Notes under the pieces: model-generated
The model's database searches: none
The model's input: the letters and a program-made list of their open reading frames with translations, nothing else
What the model was told of the DNA's origin: nothing
Part shown: positions 44,285 through 54,265 of the stretch, one piece after another
Layout: each line of letters begins with the position of its first letter
Numbering within the stretch: position 1 is the stretch's first letter
Translations under genes and position numbers: made by a program
NCBI RefSeq assembly: GCF_040239565.1
Contig: NZ_JBEHWS010000010.1
Span: 62,001-126,000, forward strand
Reading direction: 5' to 3'
DNA: 64,000 nucleotides
From: Fulvimarina sp040239565
Lineage (GTDB): Bacteria > Pseudomonadota > Alphaproteobacteria > Rhizobiales > Rhizobiaceae

Positions 44285-45793
44285 TCAGTTGGCCTGTGCG
44301 ACGGACTGGGCAGCTTCCAGTCCGGCACTGTAGGTATTGATAAGTTGCTCGACCGATGCCGCGGTCACATCGAAGACCGGCATCGGATAGACGCCGAAGA
44401 AGATGACGAGAACGATCAGCGGATAGAGCAGCGCCTTTTCGCGCCGCGAGAGATCGAGGATCTGCCTGAGGCTTTCCTTCTCAAGCGCACCGAAGACGAC
44501 CCGGCGATAAAGCCACAGCGCGTAGGCCGCAGACAAGATCACACCGGTTGCCGCGAAGATCGCCACCCAGCTGTTCACCTGGAAGACACCCATCAGCGTC
44601 AGGAACTCGCCGACGAAACCGCTCGTGCCGGGCAGGCCGACATTCGCCATGGTGAAGATCAGCATGGCGACGGCATATTTCGGCATGCGGTTCACAAGAC
44701 CGCCATAGGCCGTGATCTCGCGAGTGTGCATCCGGTCGTAGACGACACCGACGCACAGGAAGAGCGCGCCGGAAATGAGGCCGTGGGAGAGCATCTGGAA
44801 GATCGCGCCCTGCACACCCTGTGCGTTCGCCGCGAAGATACCCATTGTCACGAAGCCCATATGGGCGACCGACGAATAGGCGATCAGCTTCTTGATGTCC
44901 TCCTGCATCAGCGCGACCAGGGACGTGTAGATGATCGCGATGACCGACAGCGTATAGACGAACGGCGCGAAATCGGCCGAGGCAAGCGGGAACATCGGCA
45001 ACGAGAAGCGCAGGAAACCGTAGCCGCCGAGCTTCAGGAGGATGCCCGCCAGGATCACCGACCCAGCCGTCGGTGCCTCCACGTGGGCATCGGGAAGCCA
45101 GGTATGCACCGGCCACATCGGCATCTTCACTGCAAAGCTCGCGAAGAAGGCGAACCAGAGCCAGGCCTGCATCGAGGCCGGGAAGTCGTGCGCCAGAAGC
45201 TCGGGGATCGAGGTCGTACCAGCATCCCAGTACATCGCCATCATAGCGACCAGCATCAGCACGGAGCCGAGGAAGGTGTAGAGGAAGAACTTGTAGCTCG
45301 CATAGATGCGGCGTTTACCGCCCCAGACCCCGATGATCAGGAACATCGGGATGAGACCACCCTCGAAGAAGATGTAGAACAATATCAGGTCGAGCGCACA
45401 GAAGACGCCGATGACCAGCGTTTCCAAGACGAGAAACGCGATCATGTACTCCTTCACCCGCGACTGAACACTCTCGTAACTCGCGAGGATGCAGAGTGGC
45501 ATCAGGAAGGTCGTCAAGATGACGAACAGCATCGAGATGCCGTCGACCCCCATGTGGTAGGTGATGCCCGTCCCGAGCCACTCGGCCTGCTCGACGAACT
45601 GGAAGCCTGTCGTCTGGTAGTCGAACTCGCCCCAGATCCAGAGAGAGACGATGAAGGTAAACACCGTCGTCAGCAGCGCGACATTGCGGATGTTCCGACG
45701 CGCGAGTTCGTTGTCGTCCTGAATAAGCAGGATCAGGAACGCACCGACGAGCGGCAGGAAGGTGACGGTCGAAAGAATCGGCCACTCGGTCAT
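44285..45793 (-). CDS. nuoM: NADH-quinone oxidoreductase subunit M
   Basis: The 502-residue antiporter-like subunit shows the MPMWPVHTWLPDAHVEAPTAGSV block with the pumping Lys/His residues, and GLPGTSGFVGEFLTL. About 14 helices. Start and nuoL stop overlap by one base (45793), as in most nuo operons. Confidence 0.97.
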   Translation of the reverse strand: MTEWPILSTVTFLPLVGAFLILLIQDDNELARRNIRNVALLTTVFTFIVSLWIWGEFDYQTTGFQFVEQAEWLGTGITYHMGVDGISMLFVILTTFLMPLCILASYESVQSRVKEYMIAFLVLETLVIGVFCALDLILFYIFFEGGLIPMFLIIGVWGGKRRIYASYKFFLYTFLGSVLMLVAMMAMYWDAGTTSIPELLAHDFPASMQAWLWFAFFASFAVKMPMWPVHTWLPDAHVEAPTAGSVILAGILLKLGGYGFLRFSLPMFPLASADFAPFVYTLSVIAIIYTSLVALMQEDIKKLIAYSSVAHMGFVTMGIFAANAQGVQGAIFQMLSHGLISGALFLCVGVVYDRMHTREITAYGGLVNRMPKYAVAMLIFTMANVGLPGTSGFVGEFLTLMGVFQVNSWVAIFAATGVILSAAYALWLYRRVVFGALEKESLRQILDLSRREKALLYPLIVLVIFFGVYPMPVFDVTAASVEQLINTYSAGLEAAQSVAQAN

Positions 45794-47799
45794 CAGGAGA
45801 TACCCCCGATCATCATCCAGGTGACGAGCGCCGCGACGCCGATGAGCATCGCGAAGGCGTAGTGGTAGAGATAACCGGTCTGAAGCTTCACGACGCGGTT
45901 GGTGACATCGAGAACACGCGCCGAAACGCCGTCAGGACCCAACCCGTCGATGATGCGTCCGTCCCCGGTCTTCCAGAGCGTACGGCCGACCCATTTCGCG
46001 CTACGCACGAAGAGAAAGTCGTAGAGCTCGTCGAAGTACCACTTGTTGAGGAAGAACTTGTAGAGCCCTCGATGGGTCTGGCTGAGCTGCTTCGGCATCG
46101 CCGGATTGGCGATGTAGAAGTAATAGGCCAGCCCGAAGCCGATCGCCATCATGACCGTTGGAATGATCGCCACACCGAACGCGACCTCATGAAGATCGTG
46201 CAGCACGTGGTTCTCTGCGCCCGTGAAGAGAGCCGCACCCCAGAAGTGCTCATAGGCTTCGCCGACAAATTCATGCTCGAACAGCATACCGGCGAAGATC
46301 GCCCCGGCCGCGAGAATGAAGAGAGGAATCGTCATGACCGACGGCGACTCGTGGACGTGATGCATCACGTCCGCGGAAGCACGGGGCTTGCCGTGAAAGG
46401 TGAGGAAGATCAGGCGCCACGAATAGAAGCTCGTGAGCAGCGCCGCGATTACCGTCAGACCCCAGCCGTAGAGCGCAAAAGCGTTGTGGCCGACGAAGGC
46501 CGCCTCGATCACGGCGTCCTTTGAGAAGTAGCCGGCGGTCAGCGGAAAGCCCGTCAGCGCAAGCGTACCGATGATCATCGTCCAGTAGGTGATCGGGATG
46601 TGCTTCCGCAGCCCACCCATGCGGCGCATGTCCTGCTCGTCGGAAACGGCGTGAATGACCGAACCCGCCCCAAGGAAAAGAAGCGCCTTGAAGAAGGCGT
46701 GGGTGAAGAGGTGGAAGATCGCCACCGAATACGCTCCGACGCCCAGAGCCACAAACATGTAGCCAAGCTGCGAACAGGTCGAATAGGCGATCACGCGCTT
46801 GATGTCGTTCTGAACGAGGCCGACCGTCGCGGCGAAGAACGCCGTCGTCGCGCCTACGAAGGTCACCACTGTCAAAGCGGTATGGCTGAGCTCGAAGAGC
46901 GGTGACATGCGCGCCAACATGAAGACGCCGGCGGTCACCATGGTCGCCGCGTGGATCAGCGCGGAGACCGGTGTCGGACCTTCCATCGCGTCCGGTAGCC
47001 AGGTGTGCAGCCCGAGCTGGGCCGATTTGCCCATGGCGCCCAGGAAGAGAAGCAGGCAGACGCAGGTGATCGCGCTGCCCATGGTCAGTGAGTAACCGGC
47101 GAAGCTGAGAACGACATCACCCATATTCGCAGCGCCTTCGGCAGCTGCCTCCGCGCCCTCACCGCCCGCTTCGCCCATGCGCGAGGCGACATCGGCGGCG
47201 CCGGCGAAGATCGTGTCGAGATTGACCGACTGGAAGATCGCGAACACGCCGAAGATGCCAAGGAGAAAGCCGAAGTCGCCGACACGGTTGACGATGAAGG
47301 CCTTCATCGCGGCCGCGTTCGCGGACGGCTTCTTGTACCAGAAACCGATCAGCAGATAAGAGGCGAGACCGACACCTTCCCAGCCGAAGAACATCTGAAC
47401 GAGGTTGTCGGCCGTCACCAGCATCAGCATGGCGAAGGTGAAGAGAGAGAGATAGGCGAAGAAGCGCGGCCGATGCGGATCGTGATGCATGTAGCCGATC
47501 GAATAGATGTGGACGAGCGCCGACACCGTATTCACGACCACAAGCATCACGAGCGTGAGCCGGTCGATCTTGAGAGCCCAGGAAACGTCGAGACCGCCCG
47601 ACTGCATCCAGTGCAGCATGGTGATCGGAGCCATCGGCTCCTCGGCGCTGAACGTCAGGAAGCCGATCCAGGAGAGAACCGCTGCGACGATGAGGAAGCC
47701 CGACGTAATGTATTCCGACGCCTTGGCGCCAATCGTATTGCCGCCGAGGCCGGCGATAAGGAAGCCGGCGAGCGGGAGAAGGACGATGATCTGATACAC
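45793..47799 (-). CDS. nuoL: NADH-quinone oxidoreductase subunit L
   Basis: The 668-residue subunit uses a GTG start at 47799 (AGGCTGA upstream). It has the Proton_antipo_N segment (YMHHDPHRPRFFAYLSLFTFAM), the core GKSAQLGLHTWLPDAMEGPTPVSALIHAATMV and a C-terminal long lateral helix region. It also has an acidic/Ala-rich insertion near residues 205-225 (GEAGGEGAEAAAEGA). It pumps protons at the distal end of complex I. Confidence 0.97.
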   Translation of the reverse strand: MYQIIVLLPLAGFLIAGLGGNTIGAKASEYITSGFLIVAAVLSWIGFLTFSAEEPMAPITMLHWMQSGGLDVSWALKIDRLTLVMLVVVNTVSALVHIYSIGYMHHDPHRPRFFAYLSLFTFAMLMLVTADNLVQMFFGWEGVGLASYLLIGFWYKKPSANAAAMKAFIVNRVGDFGFLLGIFGVFAIFQSVNLDTIFAGAADVASRMGEAGGEGAEAAAEGAANMGDVVLSFAGYSLTMGSAITCVCLLLFLGAMGKSAQLGLHTWLPDAMEGPTPVSALIHAATMVTAGVFMLARMSPLFELSHTALTVVTFVGATTAFFAATVGLVQNDIKRVIAYSTCSQLGYMFVALGVGAYSVAIFHLFTHAFFKALLFLGAGSVIHAVSDEQDMRRMGGLRKHIPITYWTMIIGTLALTGFPLTAGYFSKDAVIEAAFVGHNAFALYGWGLTVIAALLTSFYSWRLIFLTFHGKPRASADVMHHVHESPSVMTIPLFILAAGAIFAGMLFEHEFVGEAYEHFWGAALFTGAENHVLHDLHEVAFGVAIIPTVMMAIGFGLAYYFYIANPAMPKQLSQTHRGLYKFFLNKWYFDELYDFLFVRSAKWVGRTLWKTGDGRIIDGLGPDGVSARVLDVTNRVVKLQTGYLYHYAFAMLIGVAALVTWMMIGGIS

Positions 47800-47806
47800 G
47801 TCTCGA

Positions 47807-48115
47807 TCAGCCTTTCATCGTGTTGACGTCGTCGACGGCGATCGAGCCGCGATTACGGAAGAAGACCACCAGGATAGCGAGGCCGATAGCTGCCTCGGCC
47901 GCGGCGACCGTCAAAACGAAAAGCGCGAAGACCTGCCCCGCGAGATCGTTCAGGAAGGCCGAGAAGGCCACGAAGTTGATGTTGACCGCGAGCAGGATGA
48001 GCTCAACCGACATCAGGATCGTGATGATGTTCTTCCGGTTCATGAAGATGCCGAACACGCCGATCACGAAAAGGATCGCCGCGACGGTCAGGTACTGGCC
48101 GAGACCAACTTCCAT
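47807..48115 (-). CDS. nuoK: NADH-quinone oxidoreductase subunit K
   Basis: The 102-residue subunit has three helices and the conserved membrane glutamates in MSVELILLAVNINFVAF and AAAEAAIGLAILV that form part of the proton path. It lies between nuoJ (27 bp) and nuoL (7 bp). Confidence 0.97.
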   Translation of the reverse strand: MEVGLGQYLTVAAILFVIGVFGIFMNRKNIITILMSVELILLAVNINFVAFSAFLNDLAGQVFALFVLTVAAAEAAIGLAILVVFFRNRGSIAVDDVNTMKG

Positions 48116-48142
48116 GTTCTCAAGCCCCTCGTTCGTTCTTCG

Positions 48143-48760
48143 TCATATTCCGCGTCCGCTTTCGACTTGCTTGATCTCGATCGACGTCGACGGGTTGCGT
48201 GCGACCTGATCTGGAATCGACTGGCGGCGCACCTTCTCCTTGTGGCGGAGCGTCAGCACGATGGCGCCTACCATTGCGACGAAGAGGATCAGGCCGGCCA
48301 GCTGAAAGAACAGGATGTAACGGGTGTAGAGCACGTTGCCGAGCGCCTCGATATTCGAGGCGCCGCCCACTTCGTCCATCGGCAGCGCGGTCTGGCTGGC
48401 GAGCACCGGATCGGCGATCGAGCCCGACCCAGCGATGATGAGTTCGGCGAGAAGCAGGACGGCGATAATCGCGCCGAACGGCGCATACTGGATCACGCGA
48501 CTCTTCAACTGGCCGACGTCAAGATCGAGCATCATGACGACGAAGAGGAAGAGAATCGCCACCGCACCCACATAGACGACGATGAGAATCAGCGCGAGGA
48601 ACTCGGCGCCCGCGAGCAGGAACAGGCCCGCCGCTGCTACGAAGGTGAGAATCAGGAATAGCACCGAATGGACCGGGTTCTTCGAGAACACGACCATCAG
48701 GGCGCTGCCGACCGCGATGAAGGCAAAGATATAGAAGAAGAATGCCTGGAGACCGAGCAT
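48143..48760 (-). CDS. nuoJ: NADH-quinone oxidoreductase subunit J
   Basis: The ATG at 48760, preceded by GGGAGC, gives 205 residues with five predicted helices and the conserved pi-bulge region LALILIVVYVGAVAILFLFVVMML. The C-terminal 35 residues are hydrophilic. The frame extends 16 codons upstream but lacks conservation there. Confidence 0.96.
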   Translation of the reverse strand: MLGLQAFFFYIFAFIAVGSALMVVFSKNPVHSVLFLILTFVAAAGLFLLAGAEFLALILIVVYVGAVAILFLFVVMMLDLDVGQLKSRVIQYAPFGAIIAVLLLAELIIAGSGSIADPVLASQTALPMDEVGGASNIEALGNVLYTRYILFFQLAGLILFVAMVGAIVLTLRHKEKVRRQSIPDQVARNPSTSIEIKQVESGRGI

Positions 48761-48857
48761 CGAAGCTCCCTGTAGTCGTTCGCGCGGGGCCCATTCGGAC
48801 CTCGACAACCCGTGCCGAACCGCCGAGTCTTACACCGTTCGCCGGTTCTGGCCCGGC

Positions 48858-49349
48858 TTACCTGTATGGCGCGTCGAGCGCAATGTTGCGCGCAATTTCC
48901 CGCTCCCAGCGATCGCCGTTCGCGAGAAGTTTCTGCTTGTCGTAATAGAGTTCCTCACGGGTCTCCGTGGCGAACTCGAAATTCGGTCCCTCGACGATGG
49001 CATCCACCGGGCAGGCTTCCTGGCAGAAGCCGCAATAGATACACTTCACCATGTCGATGTCGTAGCGAACCGTGCGGCGGGTACCATCGTTCTGGCGCGG
49101 TCCGGCCTCGATAGTGATCGCCTGAGCAGGACAGATCGCTTCGCAAAGCTTGCAGGCGATGCAGCGTTCCTGGCCGTTCGGATAGCGACGCAGAGCATGT
49201 TCGCCGCGGAAACGCGGAGAGACAGGCCCCTTCTCGAAGGGATAATTGATCGTCGCCTTGGGGGCGAAGAAATACCGGAGCGCAAGGCCGAAGGCCTGCA
49301 CGAACTCGACGAGAAAGAGCGATCGAACCGTTTGTGCGATAGCGGACAT
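48858..49349 (-). CDS. nuoI: NADH-quinone oxidoreductase subunit I
   Basis: The ATG at 49349 gives 163 residues. Two 4Fe-4S clusters (N6a, N6b) are bound by Cys63/66/69/73 (CIACKLCEAICP) and Cys103/106/109/113 (CIYCGFCQEACP). It carries electrons from NuoG toward NuoB. It is separated from nuoH by the extra small gene at 49502-49705. Confidence 0.97.
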   Translation of the reverse strand: MSAIAQTVRSLFLVEFVQAFGLALRYFFAPKATINYPFEKGPVSPRFRGEHALRRYPNGQERCIACKLCEAICPAQAITIEAGPRQNDGTRRTVRYDIDMVKCIYCGFCQEACPVDAIVEGPNFEFATETREELYYDKQKLLANGDRWEREIARNIALDAPYR

Positions 49350-49501
49350 GATAGGGTCCCAGATGCTTCCTTCTGCTCCCCGGCGCATCGGCGATCCTCA
49401 TGACCACCAGCGCTCCTCGGCGGGAGCTTGACAATTCCTGGTCTGGCCGACGTCGGAGGTCGTCCGACAATACAGGCCTTCAGTGTGTTTTCGTGTCGAG
49501 C

Positions 49502-49705
49502 CTAGACCAGATAGGCTCCGACATACCAGCCGGCGATCGGGAAGAACATCAGCTGAGAGATCCTGACGATCTCGATGATCAGCCCACCTCCAACGCGCTC
49601 CGTCGGCCGCTGCTCCTTGAACCGGTTCCTGACGAAACCGAGGACGAAATAATCGGCGATGCCAATAACGAGGCCAACCAGCGCGCCGATCAGCCCCATC
49701 GACAT
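49502..49705 (-). CDS. Small membrane protein inserted in the nuo operon
   Basis: The 67-residue product has two hydrophobic stretches (residues about 3-24 and 44-66) around a basic loop (RNRFKEQRPTERVGG). It matches no Nuo subunit. Its start overlaps the nuoH stop by one base, so it is translated with the operon, and the 152 bp gap before nuoI is longer than others in the cluster. A supernumerary complex I subunit or assembly helper is possible; no function can be assigned. Confidence 0.7.
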   Translation of the reverse strand: MSMGLIGALVGLVIGIADYFVLGFVRNRFKEQRPTERVGGGLIIEIVRISQLMFFPIAGWYVGAYLV

Positions 49706-50757
49706 CAGGCGGCCGCTCCCCAGCCGAAGATCTGGACCACGAAAGCCGTGATGACCACCATCCCCAGCGAAATCGGCAGGAAAACCTTCCAGCCGAGACG
49801 CATCAGCTGGTCATAGCGGTATCGTGGTACGAAGGCCTTCACCATGGCGAACATGAAGAACACCAGTCCGGCTTTCAACGTGAACCACATGAAGCCCGGG
49901 ATCCAGTTGAGGAGGAAGATGTCGAACGGCGGGAGCCAGCCCCCCAGGAACAGGATCGTCGTCAGGCAGCACATCAGGGTGATCGCTGCGTACTCGCCGA
50001 GCATGAACATCATGTACGGCGCCGCCGAATATTCAACCATGTAACCCGCGACGAGCTCCGATTCGGCCTCAGGAAGGTCGAAGGGCGGGCGGTTCGTCTC
50101 CGCGAGCGCCGAGATGAAGAACACGATGAACATCGGGAAGAGGCCGAGCCAGTGCCAGTCGAGGAAACTCGCCGGCAAGCCGAGCATCGTGCCGAGCCCG
50201 GTCGTTTGCGCCATCACGATCTCGGAAAGGTTCAGCGAGCCGACACAGAGAAGAACGGTGACGATCACGAAACCGATCGAGACCTCGTAGGACACCATCT
50301 GCGCGGCCGAACGCAGCGCGCCGAGGAAGGCGTATTTCGAGTTCGACGCCCAGCCACCCATGATCACGCCGTAGACTTCCAGCGATGAGATCGCGAAGAC
50401 GAAGAGAATGCCGACATTGATGTCCGCAATCACCCAGCCTTGCGCCACGGGAATCACCGCAAACGTCGCTAGCGCCAGGGTAACGGCGACGAGCGGCGCC
50501 AAGAGGAAGACCGGCTTGTCCGACGATGCCGGGACGATCGGCTCTTTCAGCGCGAATTTCAAAAGATCGGCAAAGGACTGGAATAGCCCCCAAGGCCCGA
50601 CGACGTTCGGGCCGCGACGCAACTGCACCGCCGCCCAGATCTTGCGGTCGGCAAGCAGAATATAAGCGATCATAACGAGGAGAACGACCAGAAAGAGGAC
50701 GCTCTGCGCGAGGATGATCAGGCCGGGCCAGAGGTAAACCGAGAAGAAGTCAGTCAA
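49705..50757 (-). CDS. nuoH: NADH-quinone oxidoreductase subunit H
   Basis: The 350-residue subunit forms part of the quinone chamber; conserved pieces are RRGPNVVGPWGLFQSFADLLKF-like, EVSIGFVI, and the charged AETNRPPFDLPEAESELVAGYMVEYS loop. About eight helices. The start appears to be TTG at 50757 with AAGGACG upstream. It follows nuoG by 12 bp. Confidence 0.97.
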   Translation of the reverse strand: MTDFFSVYLWPGLIILAQSVLFLVVLLVMIAYILLADRKIWAAVQLRRGPNVVGPWGLFQSFADLLKFALKEPIVPASSDKPVFLLAPLVAVTLALATFAVIPVAQGWVIADINVGILFVFAISSLEVYGVIMGGWASNSKYAFLGALRSAAQMVSYEVSIGFVIVTVLLCVGSLNLSEIVMAQTTGLGTMLGLPASFLDWHWLGLFPMFIVFFISALAETNRPPFDLPEAESELVAGYMVEYSAAPYMMFMLGEYAAITLMCCLTTILFLGGWLPPFDIFLLNWIPGFMWFTLKAGLVFFMFAMVKAFVPRYRYDQLMRLGWKVFLPISLGMVVITAFVVQIFGWGAAA

Positions 50758-50769
50758 GCCGTTTCGTCC

Positions 50770-52845
50770 TTATTCCGCCGCTTCGAGATGCACCTGGCTC
50801 GCGAGCCGCGAACACTCCGCCATCACCTTCGAGGCCCGCGCAATCGGGTTCGTCAGATAGAAGTCCGCGACATTCGAAGTCAGCGGCATGGATTGCAGCT
50901 TTTCGGCCCGATCCGCAAGACCGGTGATCGCACCATTGTCCACAGGCACGATGGCATCGGTCCGCATGAAGCCGTGCTCGGCGTAGAGTTCCTTGCGCAG
51001 CTGCATCAGCGAATCGAAGGGCAGCTGCTTGCCGATGACGGCCGAAAGCGCGCGGATGACAGCCCAGTCTTCCTTCGCCTCGCCGGGAGGGAAAGATGCG
51101 CGGCTCGCGACCTGAGCCCGGCCTTCGAGATTGACGTAGGTACCGGATTTCTCGGTATAGGCGGCGGTCGGCAGGATGACGTCAGCGCGGCTTGCGCCCT
51201 TGTCGCCATGGCTGCCCATGTAGACGACGAACGGTCCATCCGGAACGTCGATCTCGTCGGCAGCCATGTTGAAGAGAAGGTCGACACCGCCGGACACCAT
51301 CTGAGCTGCGGTCTGGCCGCCATCGCCCGGCACGAAGCCGATATCGAGACCGCCGACGCGCGAAGCCGCGGTCTGCATCACGTTGAAGCCGTTCCAGCTG
51401 TCGGTGACTGCGCCGATCTCACGGGCAAGAGCGGCTACGGAGGCGAGAATGGCCGAACCGTTATCCCCGGAGAGAGCCCCCTGCCCCAAGATGATCATCG
51501 GCCGCTCGGCACCCTTAAGTGCCTCGAAGAAGCCTTGGCTCGCGCCTTCGATGTCGGACAGCGTGTCCGTGCCGGCGCCGAGATAGGTGTAATCGTACCG
51601 AAGATCAGTGTTCTCGCCGATGACGCCGATCGGAAAGCCCTCCATCCGCCAGCGCTTGCGGATTCGCGCGTTGAGAACGGAGGCTTCGAAGCGCGGATTG
51701 GCGCCGATGATGAGAAGCGCGTCAGCCTCTTCGATCCCGGCGATCGTCGTGTTGAAAATGTAGGATGCGCGACCATCGGCCGGATGACTGACCGATCCAT
51801 CCTGACGGCAATCGATGTTCGCCGAGCCAATCTCGCCCATCAGGCGCTTCATCGCCCACATGTCCTCTACGGCCGAGAGATCGCCGGCGATCGCGCCAAC
51901 CTTCGAGGCATCGGTCGAATCAAGCTTTGCCTTCACGGCCGCGAAGGCCTCCGGCCAGCTCGCCGGCTGAAGGCGGCCATCCTTACGCACATAGGGCTTG
52001 TCGAGGCGCTGGACGCGCAGGCCGTCCCAGATGAAGCGCGTCTTGTCAGAAATCCACTCCTCATTCACGGCTTCGTTGGTGCGCGGCAGGATGCGCATCA
52101 CCTCACGACCCCGTGTATCGACGCGGATGCCAGAACCGACCGCGTCCATCACGTCGATCGTCTCGGTCTTCGTCAGCTCCCACGGTCGGGCCTGGAAGGC
52201 GTAAGGACGAGACGTCAGCGCGCCGACCGGACAGAGATCGATGACATTACCCTGGAGCTCCGAGGTCATCGCCTGTTCGAGATAGGTAGTGATCTCGGCA
52301 TCCTCGCCACGGCCGACGAGGCCGAGCTCGGAAATGCCGGCGACTTCCGTCGTAAAGCGGACACAGCGCGTGCAGTGGATGCAGCGCGTCATGATCGTCT
52401 TGACGAGCGGGCCGATATACTTGTCCTCAACGGCACGCTTGTTCTCGACATAACGCGAGGAATCGACGCCGTAGGCCATTGCCTGGTCCTGCAGATCGCA
52501 CTCGCCGCCCTGATCGCAGATCGGGCAATCGAGCGGATGGTTGATCAGCAGGAACTCCATCACGCCTTCACGGGCCTTCTTGACCATCGGCGTTGTGGTG
52601 AAGACTTCCGGCAGCTCGCCGTTCGGGCCCTTGCGCAGATCCTTCACGCCCATGGCGCAGGACGCGGCGGGTTTTGGCGGACCGCCCTTAACCTCAACGA
52701 GGCACATGCGGCAGTTGCCGGCGATCGACAGCCGCTCATGGAAGCAGAAGCGGGGAATTTCGGCGCCCGCTTCCTCGCACGCCTGAAGCAGCGTGAAGTG
52801 ATCCGGAACATCGACCTCGCGGCCATCGACTTTGAGCTGTGTCAT
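50770..52845 (-). CDS. nuoG: NADH-quinone oxidoreductase subunit G
   Basis: The 691-residue subunit has an N-terminal 2Fe-2S ferredoxin domain (RFCFHERLSIAGNCRMC), the His/Cys-ligated cluster N5 (HPLDCPICDQGGECDLQ), cluster N4 (CIHCTRCVRF) and a molybdopterin oxidoreductase-like domain without cofactor. It lies in the peripheral arm of complex I. 100 bp separates it from nuoF. Confidence 0.97.
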   Translation of the reverse strand: MTQLKVDGREVDVPDHFTLLQACEEAGAEIPRFCFHERLSIAGNCRMCLVEVKGGPPKPAASCAMGVKDLRKGPNGELPEVFTTTPMVKKAREGVMEFLLINHPLDCPICDQGGECDLQDQAMAYGVDSSRYVENKRAVEDKYIGPLVKTIMTRCIHCTRCVRFTTEVAGISELGLVGRGEDAEITTYLEQAMTSELQGNVIDLCPVGALTSRPYAFQARPWELTKTETIDVMDAVGSGIRVDTRGREVMRILPRTNEAVNEEWISDKTRFIWDGLRVQRLDKPYVRKDGRLQPASWPEAFAAVKAKLDSTDASKVGAIAGDLSAVEDMWAMKRLMGEIGSANIDCRQDGSVSHPADGRASYIFNTTIAGIEEADALLIIGANPRFEASVLNARIRKRWRMEGFPIGVIGENTDLRYDYTYLGAGTDTLSDIEGASQGFFEALKGAERPMIILGQGALSGDNGSAILASVAALAREIGAVTDSWNGFNVMQTAASRVGGLDIGFVPGDGGQTAAQMVSGGVDLLFNMAADEIDVPDGPFVVYMGSHGDKGASRADVILPTAAYTEKSGTYVNLEGRAQVASRASFPPGEAKEDWAVIRALSAVIGKQLPFDSLMQLRKELYAEHGFMRTDAIVPVDNGAITGLADRAEKLQSMPLTSNVADFYLTNPIARASKVMAECSRLASQVHLEAAE

Positions 52846-52945
52846 CGTCTTTCAAACTTTCTCTTCCGGGCGACCGAAGCGTATCCGCGCCAATTCGGCT
52901 CCCGGCAAAATTTAACGTATCGCACGATCGCGTGCACGACCCACT

Positions 52946-54250
<1,305 letters not shown>

Positions 54251-54265
54251 ATACCCGCTCCTTGC

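Noticed and set aside
44345..45862. 505-codon plus-strand frame across nuoM
   Set aside because: Antisense shadow; highly charged and repetitive in His/Glu/Asp/Arg, opposite a complete membrane protein gene.
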